DNA of 64,000 nucleotides from G965267185 sp965267185 (lineage in GTDB: Bacteria > Pseudomonadota > Alphaproteobacteria > UBA6615), in contig OZ253937.1 of assembly GCA_965267185.1 (NCBI GenBank), positions 3,782,001 through 3,846,000 on the forward strand, written 5' to 3'. Each line of letters opens with the position of its first letter. Position 1 is the stretch's first letter. Below are positions 26,319-34,043 of the stretch, in pieces. Under the pieces are notes generated by a model. It did no database searches, was not told where the DNA came from, and saw only the letters and a list, made by a program, of their open reading frames with translations. The position numbers and the translations under genes are program-made.

Positions 26319-27395
26319 ATGAGTCTGGACACCAAATTCGATCGAGTGGTCGATCGGCACAAAGAGTTGGAGCGCCTGCTATCCGAAGCGGATGCGTCCG
26401 ATGCGCAGTCCTACGCGAAGTTATCGAAGGAATATTCCGATCTAACGCCGGTCGTGGAGACCATCACCGAGTTGCGGGGCGTGCGCGCCGAGTGTGAGGA
26501 CCTCGGAACGCTGATTGAGGACAGCGAGACCGACGACGAGATGCGGGCAATGGCCGAGGCCGAGCTTCAGGAACTGAAGGCAAGTGAGCCGGAGATCGAA
26601 CAGCGGCTGCAGATCATGTTGCTGCCCAAAGACGCCGCCGATGCGCGTAATGCTATTCTCGAAATCCGCGCCGGTACGGGTGGAGATGAGGCGGGGCTGT
26701 TTGCGGCTGACCTGTTCCGCATGTACCAGCGCTATGCCGAGCTGCGCGGCTGGAAGGTCGAGGTCATGAGCGCCAGCACGACCGGCATCGGCGGCTACAA
26801 GGAAATCATCGCCAGTATCAGCGGGCGCGATGTGTTTGCCCGGTTGAAGTTCGAATCCGGCGTGCACCGTGTCCAGCGCGTGCCCGAAACCGAGAGTAGC
26901 GGCCGTATTCATACCTCTGCTGCGACAGTCGCGGTTTTGCCCGAGGCCGAAGATGTCGACATCGAAATCGCGGAGAACGATCTGCGTATCGACACCTATC
27001 GGGCGTCGGGTCCGGGCGGGCAGTCGGTCAATACGACCGACAGCGCGGTGCGCATTACCCATTTGCCGACCGGTCTCGTCGTCACCCAGCAAGACGAGAA
27101 GTCGCAGCATAAGAACAGAGCCAAAGCGATGCGGGTGCTGCGCGCGCGTTTGTACGAACATGAACGCCAGATGCAGCAGGATGCCCGCGCCGCCGACCGG
27201 CGCAGCCAGATCGGCTCCGGCGACCGCTCCGAACGCATCCGCACTTACAACTTTCCCCAAGGCCGGGTGACCGATCACCGGATTGGGCTGACGCTGCACA
27301 AGCTCGAGAAGGTCCTAAACGGCGAGGGGTTGGATGAAGTTGTCGACGCGTTGACCACCGAAGACCAGGCCGCGCGCTTGGCGCAAGATAACTAA
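26319..27395 (+). CDS. prfA: peptide chain release factor 1
   Basis: RF1 recognises UAA and UAG stop codons. 358 residues, full length. The stop-recognition loop appears as PETESSGRIHTS (about 189-200) and the catalytic GGQ is at 233-235 within ASGPGGQSVNT, where Gln235 is the residue methylated by PrmC. The next gene, prmC, starts one base after its stop, the classic coupling of the factor with its modifying enzyme. Confidence 0.97.
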   Translation: MSLDTKFDRVVDRHKELERLLSEADASDAQSYAKLSKEYSDLTPVVETITELRGVRAECEDLGTLIEDSETDDEMRAMAEAELQELKASEPEIEQRLQIMLLPKDAADARNAILEIRAGTGGDEAGLFAADLFRMYQRYAELRGWKVEVMSASTTGIGGYKEIIASISGRDVFARLKFESGVHRVQRVPETESSGRIHTSAATVAVLPEAEDVDIEIAENDLRIDTYRASGPGGQSVNTTDSAVRITHLPTGLVVTQQDEKSQHKNRAKAMRVLRARLYEHERQMQQDARAADRRSQIGSGDRSERIRTYNFPQGRVTDHRIGLTLHKLEKVLNGEGLDEVVDALTTEDQAARLAQDN

Positions 27396-27396
27396 T

Positions 27397-28275
27397 ATGA
27401 CCATTGAAGCGGACATTCTGGATATTGGGCGCACCACCGGCGCCGCCGTTGCGGCGATTGCCCGCTCCCTCGAAGAGGCCGGTGTTGCCAGCGCCCGGCT
27501 CGACGCGCGTTTGCTTGTCTGCGCTGCGACCGGTGAAAGCACGGCCGGGCTGATTGCGCACCCGGAGCGCCCGGTACTGGCAGTGGAGAGAGGTAGACTT
27601 TCCGCCATGGCGGCGCGCCGCTGCGCCCGCGAACCCGTCGCCCATATTCTCGGCCGCCGCGAATTTTGGTCGCTCGACTTCGAGGTCTCGGCCGCCGTGC
27701 TCACGCCGCGCCCGGATTCCGAGACCTTGGTGGAGGCCGTTTGTCGGCATATTGCCGAGCCTGACCAGCCGGTTCGCATCCTCGATCTGGGCACCGGCAG
27801 CGGGTGCCTGTTGTTGGCCTTGTTAAGCGAGCTCCCGGCGGCGTCAGGCGTCGGGGTGGATATCAGTCCGGCGGCGGTTGCCTTGGCGCGCCGCAATGCG
27901 CAGAGGCTGGGTATCGATGCGCGTGCCGGGTTCATCGTTGGCGATTGGACCGCGCCGATTGCCGACAGTTTCGATATCGTCGTCGGCAATCCGCCTTATA
28001 TTCCTTCCGCCGACATCGAAGCGTTGGAGCCCGAGGTTGCCCGCTACGAGCCACGCGGTGCGCTGGATGGTGGCGTAGACGGGTTGAACGCCTACCGCGC
28101 CCTGCTGCCTCTTGCTGCAGGCGTCCTCGCGCCGGGTGGTGTAATTTTCTTCGAACTCGGTGCCGGTCAGCACGAGGCCATACCTGCGCTGGCGGATGCA
28201 GCGGGTTTACATGTGGCCGATTTACGGGCCGATATTGCCGGTATTCCCCGTGTTGCTATTTTGCGTCAGGGGTAG
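27397..28275 (+). CDS. prmC: release factor glutamine N5-methyltransferase
   Basis: PrmC methylates the GGQ glutamine of RF1 and RF2. 292 residues: an N-terminal helical domain (to about 80), then a class I methyltransferase core with motif I ILDLGTGSGCLLLAL (128-142) and the catalytic NPPY at 198-201. It begins one base after prfA, so translation is coupled. A strikingly AT-rich stretch (TTTTTATAAAAA palindrome near 28289-28300) follows the stop. Confidence 0.96.
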   Translation: MTIEADILDIGRTTGAAVAAIARSLEEAGVASARLDARLLVCAATGESTAGLIAHPERPVLAVERGRLSAMAARRCAREPVAHILGRREFWSLDFEVSAAVLTPRPDSETLVEAVCRHIAEPDQPVRILDLGTGSGCLLLALLSELPAASGVGVDISPAAVALARRNAQRLGIDARAGFIVGDWTAPIADSFDIVVGNPPYIPSADIEALEPEVARYEPRGALDGGVDGLNAYRALLPLAAGVLAPGGVIFFELGAGQHEAIPALADAAGLHVADLRADIAGIPRVAILRQG

Positions 28276-28354
28276 ATTAGATTTTGCTTTTTATAAAAAA
28301 AGGCTTGGAATATAGGCCCGACTTTCCTAGGGTGGGGGTGGTTCATATGACAAA

Positions 28355-28388
28355 AAATGCTTACGTGATCACTATCTATTAAGCATTT
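28355..28388. repeat. 9-bp inverted repeat in an AT-rich intergenic island
   Basis: AAATGCTTA (28355-28363) and TAAGCATTT (28380-28388) are perfect inverted arms with a 16-nt spacer that itself contains the palindrome GTGATCAC (28365-28372). Six A residues on the left mean the minus-strand transcript would end in a T-run, as an intrinsic terminator does. The 265-bp gap between prmC and the DUF4167 gene otherwise holds no convincing ORF; its second half is GC-rich with a GGCCG/CGGCC hairpin (28490-28505). Confidence 0.45.
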
Positions 28389-28540
28389 GCGTCGAGGGTG
28401 AACTCCCCGAATTAAGACTGACCGCACTCCACTCCGCCGCAGGGGTGAGCGGCTTTTAGCCCGGTCTGAAGGTTGGGTGTAATCGGGCGGGCCGCGGGGG
28501 CGGCCACCGGGAATCGGTATCAATCCGGACCATTGGAGCA

Positions 28541-29137
28541 ATGCGACAAAATCCGAACTCACGACGGTCACGAGGCCGTGGCGGAAGAAAACCGGGAAAT
28601 TCTCGGAACCAGATCTTCGATAGCAACGGCCCAGGCGCGCGCGTCAGGGGCAACTCTGCGCAGATCTATGAAAAATACCAGCAGCTGGCGCGCGATGCAT
28701 CGTCGAGCGGCGACCGGATTGCCGCGGAGAATTTTTATCAGCATGCCGAGCACTACTATCGTTTGATGGAGGCTGCCGGCCTCAATCGAAACGGTAATGC
28801 GCAGGACGATGCACAACAGCGCAACAAAGACGGCAACGCCCGCAATGGTGAAGCCACCGCAAAGCCCGAGACCGAACCGGCCACCGCGGAGGCACCTGCT
28901 GCGTCAGCAGAGGCGCCCGACAATGATGGTGCTGCGTCCCAAGACGAGGCAGCGCTCAGCGCCAGTGGCAGCGGCGGAAACGGTAAGGACCCCGCCAAGC
29001 CCGGCCGCCGGGCCGGCGGGCGCCGCGGCAATGGATCGGCGAATGGACGGAGCGCACCGGACAAGGACGCCGAGGCTACGGCGTCGGACGATGGCGCAGA
29101 GGCGCGCGGCGAGGATAGCGAGCCCGCCAGCGCTTAA
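28541..29137 (+). CDS. DUF4167 domain-containing protein
   Basis: 198 residues. The conserved part is the N-terminal 80 residues: an Arg/Asn/Gly-rich start (MRQNPNSRRSRGRGGR), then NSAQIYEKYQQLARDASSSGD and AENFYQHAEHYYRLM, which is the DUF4167 signature. The rest is a disordered Ala/Glu/Asp/Gly-rich tail. The basic arginine-glycine start suggests RNA binding, but that is inference. It lies after prmC and before clpB, a conserved alphaproteobacterial position. Confidence 0.88.
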   Translation: MRQNPNSRRSRGRGGRKPGNSRNQIFDSNGPGARVRGNSAQIYEKYQQLARDASSSGDRIAAENFYQHAEHYYRLMEAAGLNRNGNAQDDAQQRNKDGNARNGEATAKPETEPATAEAPAASAEAPDNDGAASQDEAALSASGSGGNGKDPAKPGRRAGGRRGNGSANGRSAPDKDAEATASDDGAEARGEDSEPASA

Positions 29138-29442
29138 CGCGCCTAAACCCCTCACAAAACCCTGATTCCCGCACCTTACGGCCGTTTTGCGCCGTGTGTA
29201 TGTTCGGCTTTCCGCAAGGTTTTCGCCGCATAATCGCGTTTGCACGGCTTGTGTTGCGGTAAAGCCACACCATATTTAGAGACACCGGTTGAGCTGCCTC
29301 AAAGCGGCTACGGGGGCCTTTAAGCACGTTAGAGAAGGTCTGCCGGTCGACCGGCGTAAATAGGGTTTCCTTTGGGTGGATGCCGCTTATTGGGTCCGCC
29401 GTTGTGTCTTGCCTCATAAGAGGAAGACGGAAGAGGGGCGAA
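29138..29442. other. 305-bp gap between the DUF4167 gene and clpB
   Basis: No coding sequence is evident. The region carries a heat-shock-type promoter (29248-29275) and a clpB leader of about 160 nt containing the ribosome site AAGAGGGG at 29431-29438. A weak ACGGC/GCCGT repeat after the DUF4167 stop (near 29177-29194) has no T-run and is not called as a terminator. Confidence 0.5.
29248..29275 (+). promoter_or_regulatory. candidate sigma-32 (RpoH) promoter of clpB
   Basis: CTTGTG (29248-29253) and CACCATAT (29268-29275) are separated by 14 bp. The heat-shock consensus is CTTGAA, 13-15 bp, CCCCATNT, so four of six positions match upstream and seven of eight downstream. ClpB is a classical RpoH target, which supports the call. 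Predicted start is near 29282. Confidence 0.6.
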
Positions 29443-32043
29443 ATGAATTTAGAAGCGTTTACCGAGCGCGCACGGGGCTTTATCCAAGCAGCCCATGACT
29501 CGGCCCAAGGCCGCGCGCATCAACAACTCACCACCGAACATCTTTTAAAAGTCCTGCTCGATGACGAGGAGGGGCTCTGCGCCAATCTTATCCGCAATGC
29601 CGGCGGCGATCCGGCGGGTGCGGAGGCGGCGGTCGATGCCGCACTTGGCAAGTTGCCGCGGGTAGAGGGCGACGGCGCCAGCGGTGTCTATATCTCTCCG
29701 GAGGCTGCCAAAACGCTGCAAGCGGCGCAGGAAATCGCCAAGAAAGCCGGCGACGAATATGTCACGGTCGAACGGATGCTGCTGGCGTTGGCCATGGCGT
29801 CCGGCACCGGTGTTGCGAAAATTCTCGCCGATGCGGGGGTCACGCCGCAGAACTTAAACCGGGCGATTGAAGCCCTGCGTCAGGGCCGCACGGCCGACAC
29901 GCCGACGGCGGAGAACGCCTATGAGGCGCTGAAGAAATACACGCTCGATCTCACGGAAGCGGCGCGCGAGGGCCGGTTGGATCCGGTCATTGGACGCGAA
30001 GAAGAGATCCGCCGCACGGTTCAGGTGCTATCGCGGCGAACCAAGAACAACCCGGTTCTGATCGGCGAGCCCGGTGTGGGCAAGACCGCAATAATCGAGG
30101 GGCTGGCGCTCCGTATCGTCAATGGCGATGTGCCCGAAAGCCTGCGCGACAAGCGGCTCCTGTCGCTCGACATGGGGGCACTCATTGCCGGGGCTAAGTT
30201 CCGCGGCGAGTTCGAGGAGCGCCTAAAGGCAGTGTTGCAGGAAATCGGTGCAGCGGCCGGTGAAGTTGTGCTTTTTATCGACGAGATGCACACCATCGTC
30301 GGCGCGGGCGCCGCCGAGGGCTCGATGGACGCTTCGAACATGCTGAAGCCGGCACTGGCGCGCGGCGAGTTGCACTGCGTGGGTGCCACGACCCTCGATG
30401 AGTATCGTCAGCATGTCGAAAAAGATGCCGCGCTGGCGCGCCGGTTCCAGCCGGTGTTCGTAACCGAGCCAACCGTCGAGGACACCATCTCGATCCTGCG
30501 CGGGTTGAAGGAAAAATACGAGCTGCATCACGGTGTCCGGATCACCGATAGCGCGCTCGTCGCCGCCGCGACAATGTCGAACCGCTACATCTCCGATCGG
30601 TTCCTGCCGGATAAGGCGATCGACCTCGTCGACGAGGCATCGTCGCGTCTGCGGATGGAAGTCGACTCCAAGCCAGAGGATATCGACGAACTCGACCGCC
30701 GCATCATTCAGATGAAGATCGAGCGCGAGGCGCTGAAAAAAGAGTCCGATGCGGCCTCCAAGGACCGCCTCGAAACGCTCGAGCAAGAATTAAGCGAGCT
30801 CGAAGGCAAGTCTGCCGATATGACTGCGGTCTGGCAGGCCGAGCGGGAGAAGCTCGCGGGATCGCAGAAGATCAAGGAAGAGCTCGACAAGGCGCGCCAA
30901 GAGCTCGAAATCGCCCAACGCGAGGGCCAGTTGGAGCGGGCGGGCGAGCTGGCGTACAGCGTTGTTCCCGAGCTCGAACGAAAGCTCGGCGAAGCGGAAG
31001 AAAGCTCTGGTGAGCAGGCGCTCAACGAGGAAGTTAAGGAAAACGATATTGCCGCGATCGTGTCGCGTTGGACCGGTATTCCGGTCGACAAGATGCTCGA
31101 GGGCGAGCGCGAGAAACTGCTTCAAATGGAAGCGGTGCTCGGTGCCCGCGTGATCGGGCAGGAAGAAGCGATCGTTGCGATTTCAAACGCCGTACGCCGC
31201 GCGCGCGCCGGGCTGCAGGACCCCAACCGGCCCATGGGCTCGTTCCTGTTTCTCGGGCCGACCGGTGTCGGCAAGACCGAGCTGACCAAGGCGCTCGCCG
31301 AGTTCCTGTTCGACGACGAGCAGGCGATGGTGCGCATCGACATGTCGGAGTTCATGGAAAAACACGCCGTGGCCCGTCTGATCGGCGCCCCGCCAGGCTA
31401 TGTGGGCTACGAAGAGGGCGGTGCGCTCACCGAAGCGGTCCGCCGCCGCCCCTACCAGGTGGTTCTGTTCGATGAGGTCGAAAAGGCCCATCCCGATGCG
31501 TTCAATATCCTGTTACAGGTTCTCGACGATGGCCGGCTCACCGACGGCCACGGCCGGACGGTCGATTTTAAGAACACCCTGATCGTCATGACCTCGAACC
31601 TGGGCAGCGAATTTCTCGCCAACCAGCCGGAAGGCGAGGATAGCGATGCGGTCCGCGACCAGGTGATGGATGTCGTGCGCAGCGCCTTTCGGCCCGAGTT
31701 CTTGAACCGGTTGGATGAAACGCTGCTGTTCCACCGTCTCACCCGGGCGCAAATGGGCGGCATTGTCGATATTCAGCTCGCCCAGCTGCGTAAGCTTCTG
31801 GCCGAGCGCAAGGTGACACTCGAACTCGATGACGCGGCCCGCGAATGGCTTGCCGATGCGGGTTACGACCCGGTCTACGGCGCCCGGCCCTTGAAGCGGG
31901 TTATTCAGCGCAGTGTTCAGAACCAGTTGGCCAGTCTGCTGCTGGAGGGCCGGATCAACGAGGGCGATACGGTACATGTCAGCGCCAGCGGCGATGGTTT
32001 GGTGATCAACGGCGAGACGATCCGCGCCGAAGCTGCTGAATAA
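29443..32043 (+). CDS. clpB: ATP-dependent disaggregase ClpB
   Basis: ClpB works with DnaK to pull proteins out of aggregates. Starting at ATG 29443 behind AAGAGGGG it is 866 residues; 21 upstream codons are excluded. Order: N domain (1-145, MNLEAFTERARG), AAA1 with Walker A GEPGVGKT (about 204-211), the long M-domain coiled coil (about 410-525), and AAA2 with Walker A GPTGVGKT (about 605-612). The M domain distinguishes it from ClpA and ClpC. It has a heat-shock-like promoter and its own terminator, so it is monocistronic. Confidence 0.97.
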   Translation: MNLEAFTERARGFIQAAHDSAQGRAHQQLTTEHLLKVLLDDEEGLCANLIRNAGGDPAGAEAAVDAALGKLPRVEGDGASGVYISPEAAKTLQAAQEIAKKAGDEYVTVERMLLALAMASGTGVAKILADAGVTPQNLNRAIEALRQGRTADTPTAENAYEALKKYTLDLTEAAREGRLDPVIGREEEIRRTVQVLSRRTKNNPVLIGEPGVGKTAIIEGLALRIVNGDVPESLRDKRLLSLDMGALIAGAKFRGEFEERLKAVLQEIGAAAGEVVLFIDEMHTIVGAGAAEGSMDASNMLKPALARGELHCVGATTLDEYRQHVEKDAALARRFQPVFVTEPTVEDTISILRGLKEKYELHHGVRITDSALVAAATMSNRYISDRFLPDKAIDLVDEASSRLRMEVDSKPEDIDELDRRIIQMKIEREALKKESDAASKDRLETLEQELSELEGKSADMTAVWQAEREKLAGSQKIKEELDKARQELEIAQREGQLERAGELAYSVVPELERKLGEAEESSGEQALNEEVKENDIAAIVSRWTGIPVDKMLEGEREKLLQMEAVLGARVIGQEEAIVAISNAVRRARAGLQDPNRPMGSFLFLGPTGVGKTELTKALAEFLFDDEQAMVRIDMSEFMEKHAVARLIGAPPGYVGYEEGGALTEAVRRRPYQVVLFDEVEKAHPDAFNILLQVLDDGRLTDGHGRTVDFKNTLIVMTSNLGSEFLANQPEGEDSDAVRDQVMDVVRSAFRPEFLNRLDETLLFHRLTRAQMGGIVDIQLAQLRKLLAERKVTLELDDAAREWLADAGYDPVYGARPLKRVIQRSVQNQLASLLLEGRINEGDTVHVSASGDGLVINGETIRAEAAE

Positions 32044-32064
32044 GTTAATAAATACAACAGGTTA

Positions 32065-32101
32065 AACGCCGTTGGGGCTGGGCCTCAGCGGCGTTTTCTT
32101 T
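32065..32101 (+). terminator. intrinsic terminator of clpB
   Basis: AACGCCGTTG pairs with CAGCGGCGTT (one G-T pair) around an 11-nt loop, followed by TTTTCTTTT. It lies 22 bp after the clpB stop. Confidence 0.8.
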
Positions 32102-32284
32102 TGGCCGGGAATAAAATTCCAGCTGTCCTGTTTGTGAAATGCCTAGGCAAGCCAAACGGTGGGTCGGCGGGGCGGCGAGGTTCCGCATCGACATGCGGGC
32201 ACGTCCCGCCGTCTCATTGGATGCCGATCGACCTTACACCGCACCGGCCCGGGGCGACGGCCCGCCGGCGACTGGGAGACAGAG

Positions 32285-32680
32285 ATGCGAATGAAAGTTC
32301 AAATGGCGATGGTCGCTATTGCCGCCGTGATCCTGTCAGCGGGCGCCGCCTTGGCGGGAGACATGCCGGCGATGGTCAAGTCGGGCGACAGTAAGCTCGG
32401 ACCCGTGCTGACCGATTCCCAAGGCATGACGCTTTATTATTTCGACAAGGACGTCGCTGGCACATCGAACTGCAATGGTAAATGCGCTGAAAATTGGCCG
32501 CCGCTAATGGCTGGCGCCAGCGCCAAACCGGTCGACGACTTCTCGATTGTGGTGCGCAGTGACGGCGGCAAGCAATGGGCCCACCGCGGTCTGCCTTTGT
32601 ATAGGTGGGTGAAAGACGAAAAACCTGGTGACACGACGGGTCATAGGTTCAAGAATGTATGGACGGTGGCACAGCCCTAA
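32285..32680 (+). CDS. small exported protein of the COG4315 (Yx(FWY)xxD motif) family
   Basis: 131 residues from ATG 32285; 42 upstream codons in frame are not protein-like. A signal peptide ends near AALAG (about residue 25). There is no lipobox cysteine, so unlike many relatives this one should be soluble in the periplasm rather than lipidated. The repeat signature YYFDKD fits Y-x-(FWY)-x-x-D, and the conserved cysteine pair CNGKC precedes ENWPPL. Function of the family is unknown. It is directly upstream of an ECF sigma/anti-sigma pair, as often seen for this family, and may belong to the regulon or operon. Confidence 0.85.
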   Translation: MRMKVQMAMVAIAAVILSAGAALAGDMPAMVKSGDSKLGPVLTDSQGMTLYYFDKDVAGTSNCNGKCAENWPPLMAGASAKPVDDFSIVVRSDGGKQWAHRGLPLYRWVKDEKPGDTTGHRFKNVWTVAQP

Positions 32681-32687
32681 TGCCGCC

Positions 32688-32723
32688 GGGGCGGCGCCGA
32701 TCCCCCCAACTCAGCGCCGCCCC
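32688..32723 (+). other. 10-bp GC stem between the exported-protein gene and the sigma-factor gene
   Basis: GGGGCGGCGC (32688-32697) pairs perfectly with GCGCCGCCCC (32714-32723) around a 16-nt loop that contains six Cs (32702-32707). No T-run follows. A second C-run (32720-32725) could instead pair with the G-rich ribosome site of the sigma gene (32734-32743), giving two exclusive folds. Confidence 0.55.
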
Positions 32724-32749
32724 CCATACTGTCGGGGAGGGGGAAGACT

Positions 32750-33262
32750 TTGTCGCGTGAGTTCGACCTGGTTGAACCGCATATTCCGAGCCTTCGCCGG
32801 TATGCGATGGTTCTGTTGCGGTACGACGAAGATCGTTCCGACGATCTCGTCCAAGATTGCCTGTTGCGCGCGATGTCACGATGGCATCTGTGGCGCCGGC
32901 CGGGAAACTTGCGCGCTTGGCTGTTCACGATTTTGCACAATATCTACGTGAACGATGTGCAGAAGGCGGCGGCGAGGCCAAATGTGATCGAGTTGCAGGA
33001 GTATCTGCCTGGTGTTTCCGTACCGCCGGATCAAACCGACGGGCTTGTGCTGCGCGAAGTGGCGCACTCGCTGCAACGGTTACCGGAGGAGCAAAAGCAG
33101 ATCCTCCTTTTGGTTGGCCTGGAGGGCTTTAGTTACGAGGAGGCGGCGCAGATTGCCGGCATTCCCATGGGGACCGTGATGTCGCGTCTGTCGCGCGCGC
33201 GGCGGCGTCTCCGAGTGATGCTGGAAGAAGGCGACGAGTTAAACGAGCGGAATGTAACGTGA
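32750..33262 (+). CDS. ECF-type RNA polymerase sigma factor
   Basis: 170 residues from a TTG start with a G-rich ribosome site (GGGGAGGGGGAAG, 32734-32746) just upstream. Region 2 (about 8-72) includes DEDRSDDLVQDCLLRAM and RAWLFTILHNIYVN; region 4 (about 105-158) has LPEEQKQILLLVGLEGFSYEE split by the helix-turn-helix and GTVMSRLSRARRRLR. This is the size and layout of ECF sigma factors controlled by a membrane anti-sigma factor. The anti-sigma gene overlaps its stop by 4 bases. Confidence 0.92.
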   Translation: MSREFDLVEPHIPSLRRYAMVLLRYDEDRSDDLVQDCLLRAMSRWHLWRRPGNLRAWLFTILHNIYVNDVQKAAARPNVIELQEYLPGVSVPPDQTDGLVLREVAHSLQRLPEEQKQILLLVGLEGFSYEEAAQIAGIPMGTVMSRLSRARRRLRVMLEEGDELNERNVT

Positions 33263-34023
33263 GTACTTTTGGACCAAAACCGGACGAGGCAGAACTTCAG
33301 GCCTATGTTGACAAGCAGCTCGATGACGAGCGGCGGGCGCAAATCGACCGATGGCTTGAGGAAAACCCCGAGGACGCCGCGACGCTGGCCCACTATCAGG
33401 CGCAGAATCAGGCGCTCCACGATGCCTTTGAACCGCTGCTGGCGCGCCCGACACCCCAACGGTTTCGTACGATCGAACGGCAGCAGCAGCGGAGCATATC
33501 GCCGCTGTGGCGAATAGCGGCCGTTCTTGCGCTCATCATCGGTGCGGGTGGTGGCTGGGGCGCCAACGAGCTGCTCCGCGCCGGTCCCAACGCCGAGCTG
33601 ACCTTGGCGCGCGACGCCATGCTGGCCCACCGTGTTTACGAAGTCGAAGTGCGTCACGCCGTCGAAGTTCCGGCGAACGAGGAGAAGCATCTCATTGCCT
33701 GGCTGTCCAAGCGGCTTGATGCGCCGTTGCGTGCGCCCGATCTGACGACGGGCGGATTCCAGCTGGTCGGCGGGCGCCTGTTGCCGGCGGAAACCGGCCG
33801 GGCGGCTCAGTTCATGTACGAAAACGACAAAGGCGACCGGCTGACGCTCTATGTCGAGCGCAACCGAACCGGCGACGAGACGGCTTTCCGTTTCGCGGCC
33901 GAGGATGAAGTATCGGCGTTTTACTGGAAGGACGGGCCTTTGGCCTATGTCTTGATCGGGCGGGCCGGGCGCGAGCAGCTGCTGGGTCTGGCGCGCACCA
34001 CCTACGGTCAGATTAACCCCTAA
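33259..34023 (+). CDS. membrane anti-sigma factor
   Basis: 254 residues from a GTG that overlaps the sigma-factor stop (GTGA). The N-terminal cytoplasmic part (1-75) is helical and begins DEAELQAYVDKQLDDERR, as in anti-sigma factors of the ECF systems, but lacks the H-x3-C-x2-C zinc motif. A single transmembrane helix lies at about 77-100 (WRIAAVLALIIGAGGGWG). The periplasmic domain (about 110-254) would be the sensor. Overlap and topology make the pairing with the upstream sigma factor very likely; the inducing signal is unknown. Confidence 0.85.
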   Translation: MSTFGPKPDEAELQAYVDKQLDDERRAQIDRWLEENPEDAATLAHYQAQNQALHDAFEPLLARPTPQRFRTIERQQQRSISPLWRIAAVLALIIGAGGGWGANELLRAGPNAELTLARDAMLAHRVYEVEVRHAVEVPANEEKHLIAWLSKRLDAPLRAPDLTTGGFQLVGGRLLPAETGRAAQFMYENDKGDRLTLYVERNRTGDETAFRFAAEDEVSAFYWKDGPLAYVLIGRAGREQLLGLARTTYGQINP

Positions 34024-34043
34024 GGCTAAGGGGATGCGCCGTC

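Noticed and set aside
27082..27989. Minus-strand frames of 222 and 224 residues
   Set aside because: Antisense to prfA and prmC, both of which have complete family motifs.
28347..28382. 11-codon ORF beginning ATGACAAAAAAT
   Set aside because: Too short to support, and it lies across the inverted repeat; no leader-peptide logic to the next gene.
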